From positions 124,101 through 188,100 of the forward strand of contig CAJQUW010015612.1 in the NCBI GenBank assembly GCA_907163375.1: a DNA stretch of 64,000 bases. Reading direction: 5' to 3'. How positions within the stretch are numbered: position 1 is the stretch's first letter; each line of letters opens with the position of its first letter. The notes beneath the pieces are model-generated. The model saw nothing but the letters and a program-made list of their open reading frames with translations, ran no database searches and was not told where the DNA came from. This document shows, piece after piece, positions 30,101-42,100 of this stretch. The translations under genes were made by a program, and so were the position numbers. This DNA is from Prostheceraeus crozeri (Eukaryota > Platyhelminthes > Polycladida > Euryleptidae).

Positions 30101-33100
30101 ATTCGCATCATTCGCATCACGGTTACGCGAATGATGCTCCCATAGCGCGAACAATAAGCACTATCACAATTCGCTTGATCGCGCGTCAAAGCAAAGTTAA
30201 TGGAAACCAATCTTAAATGTTTGTGATTTATCTTTCTCGTGCTATGATTGTTGCATACCAGAGACAATATAGTAAACAATAGGTATTCGAAGGATAGGCA
30301 TTCGCATTTCTTCATCCATCGTCGATTGAGAAGCAAAAATGTTTCACTTGCATTGCAAGTGTTTCACTGAAATACTGTAGCTGCGCCCATATTCAATATA
30401 ATGGGAGTGACACAGCCCACTTTATCAAAATAGCACTTCGTATGTGGCAAATACTTGCCAACAAGTCTACAAAAACTCATGTCCATGTGAACGACCAAGA
30501 TAGATGACCATTTACCTCAACGTCTGACTAACACATAAATTTCCTGACTGATCTGGCAAGCTTTTTCCTTGATATGACAGTCATAGCATTCTTCTATTCC
30601 GAAGTCCGTCATGTCACTTACTAAGGAAACCACCAGCAGTCTAGCACAGACCCTGAGAGACTTTGCTTATAATTGACGAAGCCTTGTGAACATTGAGGCA
30701 TCAGCATGTCTAAATTATCATGCTGCAGTAAAGGCATTTCAACGATGTAGACATTAGGGTCACATGAAAACCGGCTTACGGCTGGCAGCCCACTGCCAGA
30801 GAGTTGTACGTCCAGGTAGCTGCCATATCTTCGTAATTCCTGCCCATAGACATTCCTCTTACATCATTCCTGTCGATGGTTCTATGATCTGAGACTTTCA
30901 TTTGCATAGATAATCTAAATTTGAACAATGCCGTAATTTTGCAAGGGATTTTTGAATAAATCGAGTTTTGGAGCTCATAGACACAGTCGCATGTTTTCTG
31001 ACTTTCGGTCAAAGAAGATTTACCCGCTATTGCGTTACATCTGGCCACCACACACTAGGCTTTCATGATAAACGCGTCTTCTTGAGGGGGGGGGGATGGA
31101 GAAAGTGGAAGACACCAAATGAAGCTCTGATCATGTCGAGGCAAAATAATCTTTTTTTTTGAAATTCAAGGTCAGAATTGAGATAAATTCAAGCTTATAT
31201 TTTGAAATCCGGTTCTATTACAAAAATTTCTCAAATATCAATTTTGAATTTAAAACGTCGAAGTCTAAACAATTTACAAAAGATTTATCATTTTCTGCTC
31301 AGATTGATATGAGAACAGTTTCTTTTATAAATTTGAATAGCTTCAAGATTAATAGGGACGCCTGAAAACATTCAAGGTGAAAATAGTAAATACTAAAATT
31401 CGACCAATCTGTTGAATATTCATTTTCATTAATTTTTTGAACAATTGACTCGAAAAAGCTTGGAAATTTGAAGACGTTTTGACCTTGAAAGTCGCGACTC
31501 TTGAGCATGAAAACATTGGAAACCTTCAATCTTGAAGAAATTCGACATTGAAAAGCCTTTAATTTCGCTGTTAATCTGGCGCGGACACCCTAGATTCACA
31601 GTAGAGTGGCTTGCTTGTTCGAATAAAAAACCTCGAATATTCGCTGGTTGCTTGCATAATACTTATTGATAATTAAGCATTAATAGTGTATTATTAATTC
31701 ACTGTTGACAGTGGTGTCGTAGAAAGGTATTGTGAAAGGAAGCCACATTTATTTGTCGACGAAATGCACGCTTCGGAGAGAATATTCTTGACTACTATAG
31801 TCGTACTTAGTCAACGATCTACAAAACTGCATGAAACAATACTGAATGAAGTGCATACACTTGCATGACTATATGGTATAAACTGCACAGACTGTCTAGT
31901 GCATCTTCGTTTTTGTGTTTTATTTTGTGCGGTAGACAGTCTGAACTGCACGAATAACGTCACTATTTTATGGACGTCTATAATCGTACTATGAGGATTC
32001 CCCATAATAATCACCATAGTAGCACTTAGTGTCCCCGACTGCTCATATTTTCTTTCCACATACCAGCCGCATAGCCATCGGCAATGCATCAGTTGTAGCG
32101 TTTCAATTACCTGATTTAATCATCACCGTCCAAGTTCTTTCTGGGGATGATAATAGTCACTCAAGTCTCATAATTTCCTTTTCATCAATTAGGATTACTG
32201 TTTTTCATAAATAAATTTGCAATAAAATCTACCTAAACTGATAGAACCTAAAACTTCGTAATGTCTTTTCAAAGTTGCGTTTATAACTTTATCTACAAAA
32301 TCATTTTGTTTTATAGCTTAGGAACGGGATATTGATTGTAAGAAGGGTTTAATCCAGACAGAGCAGTTCATTGCAGTGTGATGCGTTCATGCTGCTACTG
32401 CAGTTTGTTTGAAGTTGAGCGTTGCTGGTTTATTTGTTCTTCTGTAGGGAATTTGTCGTGTTTCATACAGAAAACTGAACTTTTGACATTATATTTGTTG
32501 ATGAAATGTTTACCTTGCAACTTATTGGCAGTGAAAAGTGAGGATGCTCGTCTCATTATTTTACGTACAGTAGTTTAAAAGTGTTTTAAGTCAATCGGAA
32601 AATTTCAATATCAGCCAGCAAAATATGTAACAAACGATGCTTCTCATGCCACAATGAAGTTACAAATTTCCATTCGAAGTTGTTAGTGAATACATTAGGA
32701 CTGAAAGTGCTAAATGTTCCAAAAAGTATATTCATGAATGTTTTTATGCTGATTCAAATAGCGTTTCTGTTTTAAATTAGGAAAAGTGGCGCACACATTT
32801 TAAAAGAGTAATAGAAAATTTTTTGAACATGAATTCACCGTGAACATTTAATCATTCATAACACTATAATTCACTAAGTTCGTTTCAAAATTACCCGCAT
32901 TATCAAAATCAAGAGATTTTTAAATGCTTTGAAAAAATTTGTAAGGATTTGTTAAAACAGTACAGTATACTTCCTGACGTTTTTGATTTGTGAACTCGTC
33001 TAGTGATGGTTGGGGACATGAAATCATAGCCTATAAACCGCAGATTTCGTGATTTTGATGAATGCTCGGATTAGTTTTCGAATCAATTCAGATTCATAAA

Positions 33101-36100
33101 TCCTAACACTGATCAAGAACCACGCAGGGAGGTGATGGAGCAATGTGATATTGTGGTATTATCTAACAACAAAAAGCACGTTAAAACCGGAGATGATGAC
33201 GTTTCAATAAAAATGCAATACATGAGTGCATAGAGATTGAACAAAACAGTACAAATATGCGTATTATTCGTATTTTATAAGCATTGTAATTATTTCTGTT
33301 CATGTCTTTGAATCAATCTATCATGTTTTCCGTGATGTTGCTATTGTCGTCAGTCCGTGGTCAGAAATAGACTTTTTCATTTTTCTGAAGGAGGATTTAC
33401 TTATTTAATCAAGTCTTGCATGGCTGACGCTTGTGGAGGGTGTCCGCGCTCCCTGGAAAACCTGGAAAACCCGGAAAACCCGGAAAACACCTGGAAAATG
33501 AAATTTTACCCTGGAAAACCTGGAAAACTCCTGGAAATTTTGAGACTAATGAAGACACTAATTACAAGTTGTTGAAGTCATACTTTCTCTATGGTTGAAG
33601 TGTTTTCTATTTTTTCAGATTTTATTCTTTATATCTCTACTTATTTGTTACAAATATAGCCTTCATTCTCATACAACTTTTTTGTTTTTAGAATATTTCA
33701 GTGACTGGAATCTCCTATCATAACGCATACAACATGAATGAGACCGAACTGCGTGGTATGGTTAACTATTAGCTGTTGTCGAACTTTTCATTTTTTTCTA
33801 GAAATATAATGTAGCCGTCTGATGCATACATTGGTAATTTTTATTTGTAATCACCTACGACTTAAAAATTCAGCCAATTTCATGCCACCTTTCAATTTTT
33901 TTTCGTCAATAATATTAATTTTTATGGTATGCAAGTTCCTTAGCCCAGAACTTTGGGTAGATTTTTCCCGGAATTTTTCCTTCAAATTTGACGCGTGTAT
34001 TTGAGTAAAATTTCCTTGCAGAAAGTCTGGAAATTATCGTTCAAATTTGACCCCTGATTGTTGGTAAATTTCCTGGAAATCCTGGAAAACACCTGGAAAT
34101 TTTCATTCAAATTTGCGAGGACACCGTGCTTGTGTTCTCCTCCCTTTGCAGTTAGATGTCTCTTTAATGTTGAAATGATTTAATTTAGGCAGCTTTCATT
34201 TTGTCAGTATTCATGCTGCATGATTGAATCGGAGCATCCATCATTGTGTGCTTGAAACTGTTTTTAGCCAAAGCCGATTTATTGCGCCATGGACCATTTC
34301 GAGGAACTTCGATTATCCAAGCCTATGGTAGAACCACCATGCTTCAGGAATGGTTCGAATTCTATGGCTTCTCACTAATAAAATGGACATGTTCATGAAA
34401 TTCAACGCTTTATTCTCTCGTATGCATACTAAAGTTGTCATGTGAAGCTGTATATTGTATTTACAAAACGGTCTTGTTAAAGCTGTCCTAGGGAAGGCCT
34501 CAATTCAAATTACAATTTAAATAACAGAACCGTTTTGAACAACATCTAAACTTAAGTTTGCGGAAAATCAATAGCTACCGCAGTTTGAAAGTAGGTCTGT
34601 ACATCTCCACAGACCACTGATTTTCCGGCTTCACTGTCATCAGAGTTACAATTAAGTTTTAGATGTCGCTGATAACGTTTCTGTTACCAAAATTTTATTT
34701 TGAGGATTTCGCTGGGTCAGTTTTATTGAAAACAATTTTGTAAAAATGCTCAAAGAATGATAAGTGATATTGTTTTATTGATCAATTACCTATATTGAAA
34801 AAACATTATATGCTCGGAAACAGATAATGATTTTTTTGAAGTACCTGTTGTGTCTACCTAGAATATGTCAGAATACCTAGAATATATTGTAAGAAGGGTT
34901 CGTCAGATGTCTCTAATATTGACCACTGATTAGATATCTGAAAAGTTGTGATTCAGATAATCAGGGAATCATTTAGAAAATGATCACTCTTAAGGATAGT
35001 TGCTCGATTTCGACACATAACGTTAAATTAAATTAATTTATATAATAAATATAATTAATTTATCACCCTTCGTAAGAGCCATCATGATTGACATGACACG
35101 TGCATTTGACAGAATGCGACCTGCGCTCCTTCTGCCTAAGCAGCTGCACAACCACATTGACCCTGGTCTCATCGCCTTGACACAAAGCTATCTCGCAAGT
35201 CGCAAGCAAGTAGTCGTCTTTCAAGGCGCGACCTCGCGAGAAACGGAAGTATCAGGTGGAGTGCCTCAGGGATCAGTCTTGGGGCCTTGGCTGTGGCTCA
35301 CATATATTTCCGACCTAAATCCCAACAGCGATTTTGACATCTATGCGGATGACGTAACAGTGAGCATTTCCTCTTCGAAAAACAAGCAAGATCTTCACAA
35401 CAAAGCTCAGAACTCAATCAAAGCTATCCAACAATGGTGCATAGAAAACAATATGTCCCTGAGTGCAACCAAAACTGTTGAACTCATCGTCAGTGCAAAA
35501 AAGGAGTACCAAGTCGATCACATTTCCGTTGGAGACAGCTACATACGACAGATGGACTGTGTGAAGCTTCTCGGCGTAACTGTTGATAAACATTTAACTT
35601 TCAAGGATCACGTCGAACTCTGTAGAAAAAAGGCCATGCAGAGAATATTCTGGCTACGAACACTAAAACGTTATGGTGGCAGTAGTCAAGGACTAACTCG
35701 CCTCTATCACACGTGCATTCGGAGCATTTTTGAGTGCGCATCCCCAGCGTGGTTCCCATTTACTTCGAAGATGCTATGGTCATCGAGAGAGTCGAAAAAT
35801 GTGCTCTAAAAGTCATTCATCCTGCTTTGTCCTACGATGAGGCTCTTGAACTGACCAAAACACCTCAAATTATCACGCATTTGAACAAAATGGTCCTCAC
35901 TCAATTTATGAAAATGAAGAAGACTCATCATCCTCTCCACCATCTTATCCCTGTCAGACAGGAAGACATTAGTCGGCGAGACACGAGAGGGTCGAACAGA
36001 CTGCGAATTCCACGTCATCGTTTGATACGTCGAAGGAAATCCTTTGTGGTGTATGCCACACAACTTTATAATTCAAACAGTGTTGTGTAGCTTTTTATTT

Positions 36101-39100
36101 TTTATGTGATCAGTAACTGTCTGTAACTACAAATGATTGAATTCATTTGAGAATAAAAATCTCTCTCTCTCTTCCAATTCCAATCAGGAAATCTTCAAAT
36201 GGAGAACCTCCAAAATGTGTTTTCTAGCTAAAGAGGACAATTAACACCGGCTGACATTCCGTAAACTTCGTCCATATCCTGGACTGGACACTGTCTGAGT
36301 AACCCCTCGTGACGGCAGAAAAGCCGTTTTCAACACAAACATGGGCTCCTCGTAAACGCCGACGATATTAGATGCATTTCACAACACACTCTGGCGTCAC
36401 CCATCAGCGGCAGACAGACATTTAGTTAGCAAGATTGGAGAAATGGGGTACATGTCAAGCTTTGGCAACCTATAAAATGAGAACTATCTATTACTTTGCT
36501 GAGTAGCCCTAAAGCTGTGAGCCATCCATTTTATTTTGCAAGAAAATGCTCTGCATCTTATCTCTGTATAGATGGTTTATAAAGGCTGTCAATCAAAGAT
36601 TGCCTTTGAAATGAAAGAGAAAATGTTTCGTTTTCCATGTGTTTAAGCTTTAATTACTCTCGCCACAAGTAATCGTAAGTTCAACTCCCTCGTGTATAGG
36701 GTCATTAGGCATTAAAGTGTGCACTATAATGCAGTTCTTTGTGGTACATCTAATGTGAAATAATGCATTTCAATTCCTTGATCATGAAAATCAAAACCGC
36801 TTTAATTTTGGTTATAGCGACATGTTTCGCCTGTTCACGCTACACACAGGACTGAAATGCAAGTTACAGATGATGAATTTTAAGCACAAATCAAGACAAC
36901 AGACTTTCCGACACATAGAAAGATGATAAAAACTGACATTATCGATCTGTGACAGATAAATTCAATGTCAGAAATTTAGCTTGCGAATGTCCTTAAAAGT
37001 GCTCCATTTTTGTATTCTCCTATGCGTGGGAACATTTTTACAAGGATTTAATAAGCGGCGGTTGCTGGAATCATTCCCGATCAACTGAGGATTGTAAATG
37101 GGGTTTGAATATTGAACTTTATGAACATCATCTCTTCTTCCAGTCTACGAAAATATCCCAAGAAACACGAATATTATCTCCTGTGGAATATTATCTCTTT
37201 GCAAATCAGCCGCTAGCAATTGTTTTATAAGCCACTTCATTATTTATAGATCATTGGTTATCATCTTCTGTTCTCTGTCATGTTTTTTATCTTTCAGCTC
37301 CTTCCTGTATATTATCCCAATGAAGCCGAAGTGGATAATCCTCAACTTTTCGCTGACAACGTTCGCAAGCTGATGGCTGAGTAAGTCTTTCACACACAAA
37401 GTTTTGTCATCTCATTAACCTATCTTCAGATTAATAGTGATGGTTTTCTCGATGATATGGGCGTGTCATAGATTGTTAGGTTAAATTGACAATGATAAAT
37501 ATTTCAATGATTCTGTCTGCGTTATTATTGCATTAGTTCAACTTCACGTAATTGACAGTATTCTTTTCATCAATGAGATTACTGAGCGTTTCTCCTTTTT
37601 TGCTTAATGCCATGATCAGTGCCTTCTCTAAAATATAAATGAGTTACATCTCCTTTTATATTTTTGTGGCAACAATATAGTCAATATTTTGTCGTTACTT
37701 CGACTTCTTTAGCAATTACAGACGACGTGATTATACATGTATAATATGTAATCAGTGTTTTTTAAGGTGTTCCACGGGTCACATTCTGCACCGTGGAATT
37801 TTCTACTTGTACCGTGGATTTTAAACGTTCATCCGTTACATGTGGTGAGTCATAGCCAACACTATCAATACCCAGAATTCATCTCAAGATAGCTCATTAA
37901 CATGCAGAATCGCGAGTAAAATTCACTGCCAAATGCTATACTGCATTCATGACTTCTGTTTTTGCATATAAATCCTGAGTGCGTTAGGCGTACACTAATT
38001 AAAAGTCGATCTTGAGACGATTTGAGTATGACCCGTGGGAATGATCAGATGATCCGTAGCATAAACCTTAAAAAACCCTAATATAATATATAAAAAACCA
38101 ATGTATCTGTCTGCAAATTTATGATCTTCTATGAGCTGCTAATCCAATGGTATGAGAAGGAGCACATTCCCGCGGCGGATTTCTAATTTGGGTAAATCGC
38201 AATATTCGAATCTTTTTGTCTTGTTTAACGAGGTCGTCGTAAACAGCTTTCTTGAATGAGAGCAACTTCTTGCGTGAGAGGTAGCGCTGTTTTTCGTGTT
38301 GAACTTGTTCAGGAGTGAATGCCTTTCTTAGTAATTTGGATTGCTTTCATATATCTACTTCATTTAAGTTGCTCGTTATTTTAGTCCAATACAGTTTTTT
38401 AATAAATTTCGTATTGGTACCACTTTGTAAATGAAGGCATAGAAGAGGAAAGTGTGTTGTCTCATGGCCTCGTCTGTTCTCTACGGTGAGATACAACAGT
38501 ACTGTACAAGCATCGGCTAACTGTCGATAGATAAAACGTCAGAATACATTTCAACAGTACACAAGCACTATCACAATCAATTTCATGACTGGTTGACCGA
38601 TGCCTGTAGGCCTACAGTTCTACTGCATCTCACCATAGAGAACAACCGAAGCCATGAGACAACATAGTTTTCTCTTCTATGCGTCCAATGGAATTTGTTA
38701 ATTTCATGTTACCGACTGTTTACATACTTGATCATCATATTGAAATATGATAAATGAAACAATGACTCCTCTTAGTTAGGTTTACATAACGTCCAAATTT
38801 AATCTCAAGAGCAGCAATACTTAATAATCATTAATTACATTACAACTTAATGCTTAATTAAATTTCCTTAACTGGGAAGTTAAGCGTAGCTACCTTTGAT
38901 AGTTCGAAAACAGTGTCTGCGAGGAGTTGGATAGGTTTCGTTTCTTATTTATCAGCGAGGAGTTGAAGTAAGCATTTGAAGTCGGCGGAGAGAGCGATAT
39001 TTTGCAGTGAAGTGCGTGGGAATGAATACTGTCAATCAAGATATTTTCTGATTAAGGTAACTGAAATCATATTATTTACACCTGATCTTATTATGATTGT

Positions 39101-42100
39101 CATCATGCTCAGTGGCATTACTTAGCTGAGCTCATGTAGATATAGGACTGTGCGTGGTGTATCTGTTATTTCTGCTTTCATCGGTGTTGCAATGACATTT
39201 TCCACTCATTCTAATTTGCTGATTGGAAAAAGTAAATCATAGAATTACCTTACCTTAATTACTTAATCGGAAAGAATGGGGTGAATAATTTTTAGAATCC
39301 AGAGTTTGAATCTTAGCAGAGATGAAGGTGAGAGTTTGATAAAGTTTTGTAGAAGCTACAACCTCGATGTCTCAACATCAAGACTTCAGCTTGAATCTTA
39401 GTAGAGATGCAAGGCGAATTATGCTTGTGAGGGGAGAGGAAAATGGCGGTCATTTGATATCAACAATGTAAACGCTGCTTTTCCGATTAAGCCTAGCTTA
39501 TTTTTCAATTCTCGGCCACTTGCCAATTCCGGACATTGAATTTCTGTATCATGAAAATGAAACTGTATGAAAATCACGACTGCATCATAGAGACGTATGG
39601 GTCAAGTAAGGTGACAGTCACTTGCAAGTAGCGGCAAAACAAAATTTAAAGAGACCTATGAAGTCTGCATCTAATTCTTTAAAACTATTAGTATTTTCCT
39701 AGTACTTTATACAATTTGCATTTGACTCTTTTAAATATGTACACTTGTAATAAAAGACAGAGACCCCACGTTCCAGACTTTAGGGCCCTGATTAGCTTTC
39801 TCTGGAAAATCTATAACACTGCGCATTGATGCGAACAGGTGCGACTAGCTCACTTTGCTAATTAAATTTCAATCGATAGTTTCCTTGATGCGTTCTTGTC
39901 TACAGTTTTGTATTCATGTCTACAGCGGGATTTAATTGAAAAAAAGTAATCAGTGACACCCCGAATCTCCATGGAAGTGAGAATAGGGGTTCGACTGAAT
40001 AGTACAACATGATTATTGATTAGAGACCGAAATGTAATTTATTCATTTTGAAAAAAATGAATGTTCACTATAATGGGTGATGGGGAGATACTTGAAACAG
40101 GGAAATTTTCGCGAAAATGAAAATTAGCGATTTTTTTCTTTTTCATTTCTATCTAACCACTGTGTAGGATCCTGCTTTGAAACCTTATAATTACTTTGTA
40201 TGTATATAACCAAGCAACATCTCTACTATCATGAACAGAAAAATGTACATAATAATACATTGCAAACAAACAACATTACGCATTGCAGATCGTAGACTGC
40301 TGATAAATTGCGCATCATTCATGTGAGTTTATTTCGGGCTGTATCTTCAGCTTGCGCAAAGCCTGACCATTCCAGTTGGCAAGTGTTGACTGCTGACAAG
40401 CGAGCTTTTTATTATTGTTGTAAGATATCTAGCTACTCAGGTATTATAATAATGATTCGATATGTTGGATTGTAATATTTTATTAAGGATGAAAGAATTC
40501 ACGAAATTCGCCTTTTTTGCCGATTCGGGAAAATCCAGCTAAGCGGAAGTTTCACGGTTTGCAGCACGTTGCGTTAGATTATAGACCAGCTATGATAAAA
40601 TTTGTCGGACAAAAAGCTTATTTTCGCCCCTTTTAAGGTCGCTCGTGTTTCTAGTATCATGAATCCTTTGATAGGACTCCCATTAATGTGTATAAAAGTA
40701 TTTCTTGCATTTTCCTTCACATTTTTATCGAACGGCTTAATTTACAATGATTGAAAGGAATAAACATTAGAACAAAGCGTCACACAAAAGATGTGCGTTT
40801 GGTAGGTACTCAATCTCACGATAACTCAAGTCATCCAGACCTGTTGCTGTAACGAACATTCTACGCTTGTGCGATTGATGACAATAATTGACATTGTGTT
40901 CCATTGTTACGGCAATAGAAATTCAATTACTAATTTCTCCTAGGAGCTCAAGTCTACCCAGAGTTGAATCATTTATGAGTGAAATAAGCATACTCCAAAT
41001 GCGACAATTATTGTTTTTATTATTGAATTTCTATTACTGTAACAATGGAACACAATGAGTTACATAAATCTTGATAATACTTGCAAGTAATTTTATTTGC
41101 CATCTGTTTGTGATACTCCTGCTGTGCATGAAGAATTCTTTAAACAGTTTTGAATTTCTCTACGACTCTTCGTCATATTTCAGTGCGTTAGACATTCCAA
41201 TGACTGACCACTCATTTGAAGATTGTCGCCTAATGATGCTGGCGAAGAAGCACAATTTACCTATGGCCTCTGGAATCGTCGAATTCTCGAAACTTAGTCG
41301 GAAATTGAATTTGAATTACGATGCCATGACAGAAATGTTGGAGCGGTTCACAGAAATAGCTCATGCTTATGAGCAAAAATCATCGATGAGGGGAAGAGGT
41401 TCGAAGCAGTCCAAAGTACATCCTGTTGTAATTACTTTCGACGAGTTTGCGGAATATCTCGGCTTATTGCCAAGTCCTGCTTTGAAGCGTGTCTTCGATT
41501 TGTATGATCGGGTGAGAGATTGCCTCATATACAAAGATTTGTTGATCATCTTTTGTATTCAGATTCAATTACTCAGATGACGAATTAGTCATTTCAAAAA
41601 ACGTGATTGTCATCGACAACAATTTTAATTGACAGTTTTCAGTTGTCCGATAATTCAACAGCGAATATGTGACATTGTTGAAACTATCAATTTGTATAGC
41701 ACAATTACTGAGCAATCGCCAAGTAATCATGCCAATGGTCCATGTTTTAAGTTCGAATTAGCATTTTCCAAATCAACTTCAGAAAAGGACAAATTGTAGA
41801 AAGACAGCTATCTAAAGCTGAGAATCAGCCATTTTAATTAGTGATGAAATGTGATAAGGCTATCGTGACGTGGCTTTCTTACACTTAAATGCATTTGAAT
41901 AAGATCAAAAAGTGAAAGACGATTATGAAAAGTTCCATTAAGCAGGTGCTCGCTCGCTATATTTTTATCTAATGTAATCACAACTGTTAGAAAGCATTGT
42001 CGACTTCTTTTCTTGCTTTACTGATACATTGTAAAAGACGATTAGTCGCTTTGTCGCAACTGTTTTCCTAAATACTGTAGACAAGGTAGGAAACTAGGTA

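Larger units (their letters stand above)
27173..37297 (+). other. intron 4 (about 10.1 kb)
   Basis: GTGAGG donor, CTTTCAG acceptor. It holds a hAT-like CTGGAAAA-rich element (33436-34126), a lone matching tip at 31579-31591 and a truncated CR1-group retrotransposon (about 35070-36165). The stretches 27173-31578, 31592-33435, 34127-35069 and 36166-37297 are AT-rich with no recognisable gene; G runs at about 31085 and an exon-like open stretch at 34268-34382 are the only oddities. Confidence 0.85.
37381..41183 (+). other. intron 5 (about 3.8 kb)
   Basis: GTAAGT donor, ATTTCAG acceptor. It holds a small inverted-repeat element (37757-38076) and a foldback (38437-38682). The remaining sequence, including 38683-41183, is AT-rich with nothing I recognise. 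Confidence 0.85.

Noticed and set aside
33696..33754. Exon-like stretch with AG upstream and GTATGG downstream
   Set aside because: It lies wholly inside the hAT-like element 33436-34126 and adds nothing to the LPCAT frame, which joins 27172 to 37298 directly.
41071..41183. Start of an open frame with a signal-peptide-like hydrophobic N-terminus before the LPCAT exon
   Set aside because: The in-frame stretch ends at a clear ATTTCAG acceptor at 41183, and the preceding exon supplies the correct phase. The hydrophobic residues are translated intron.
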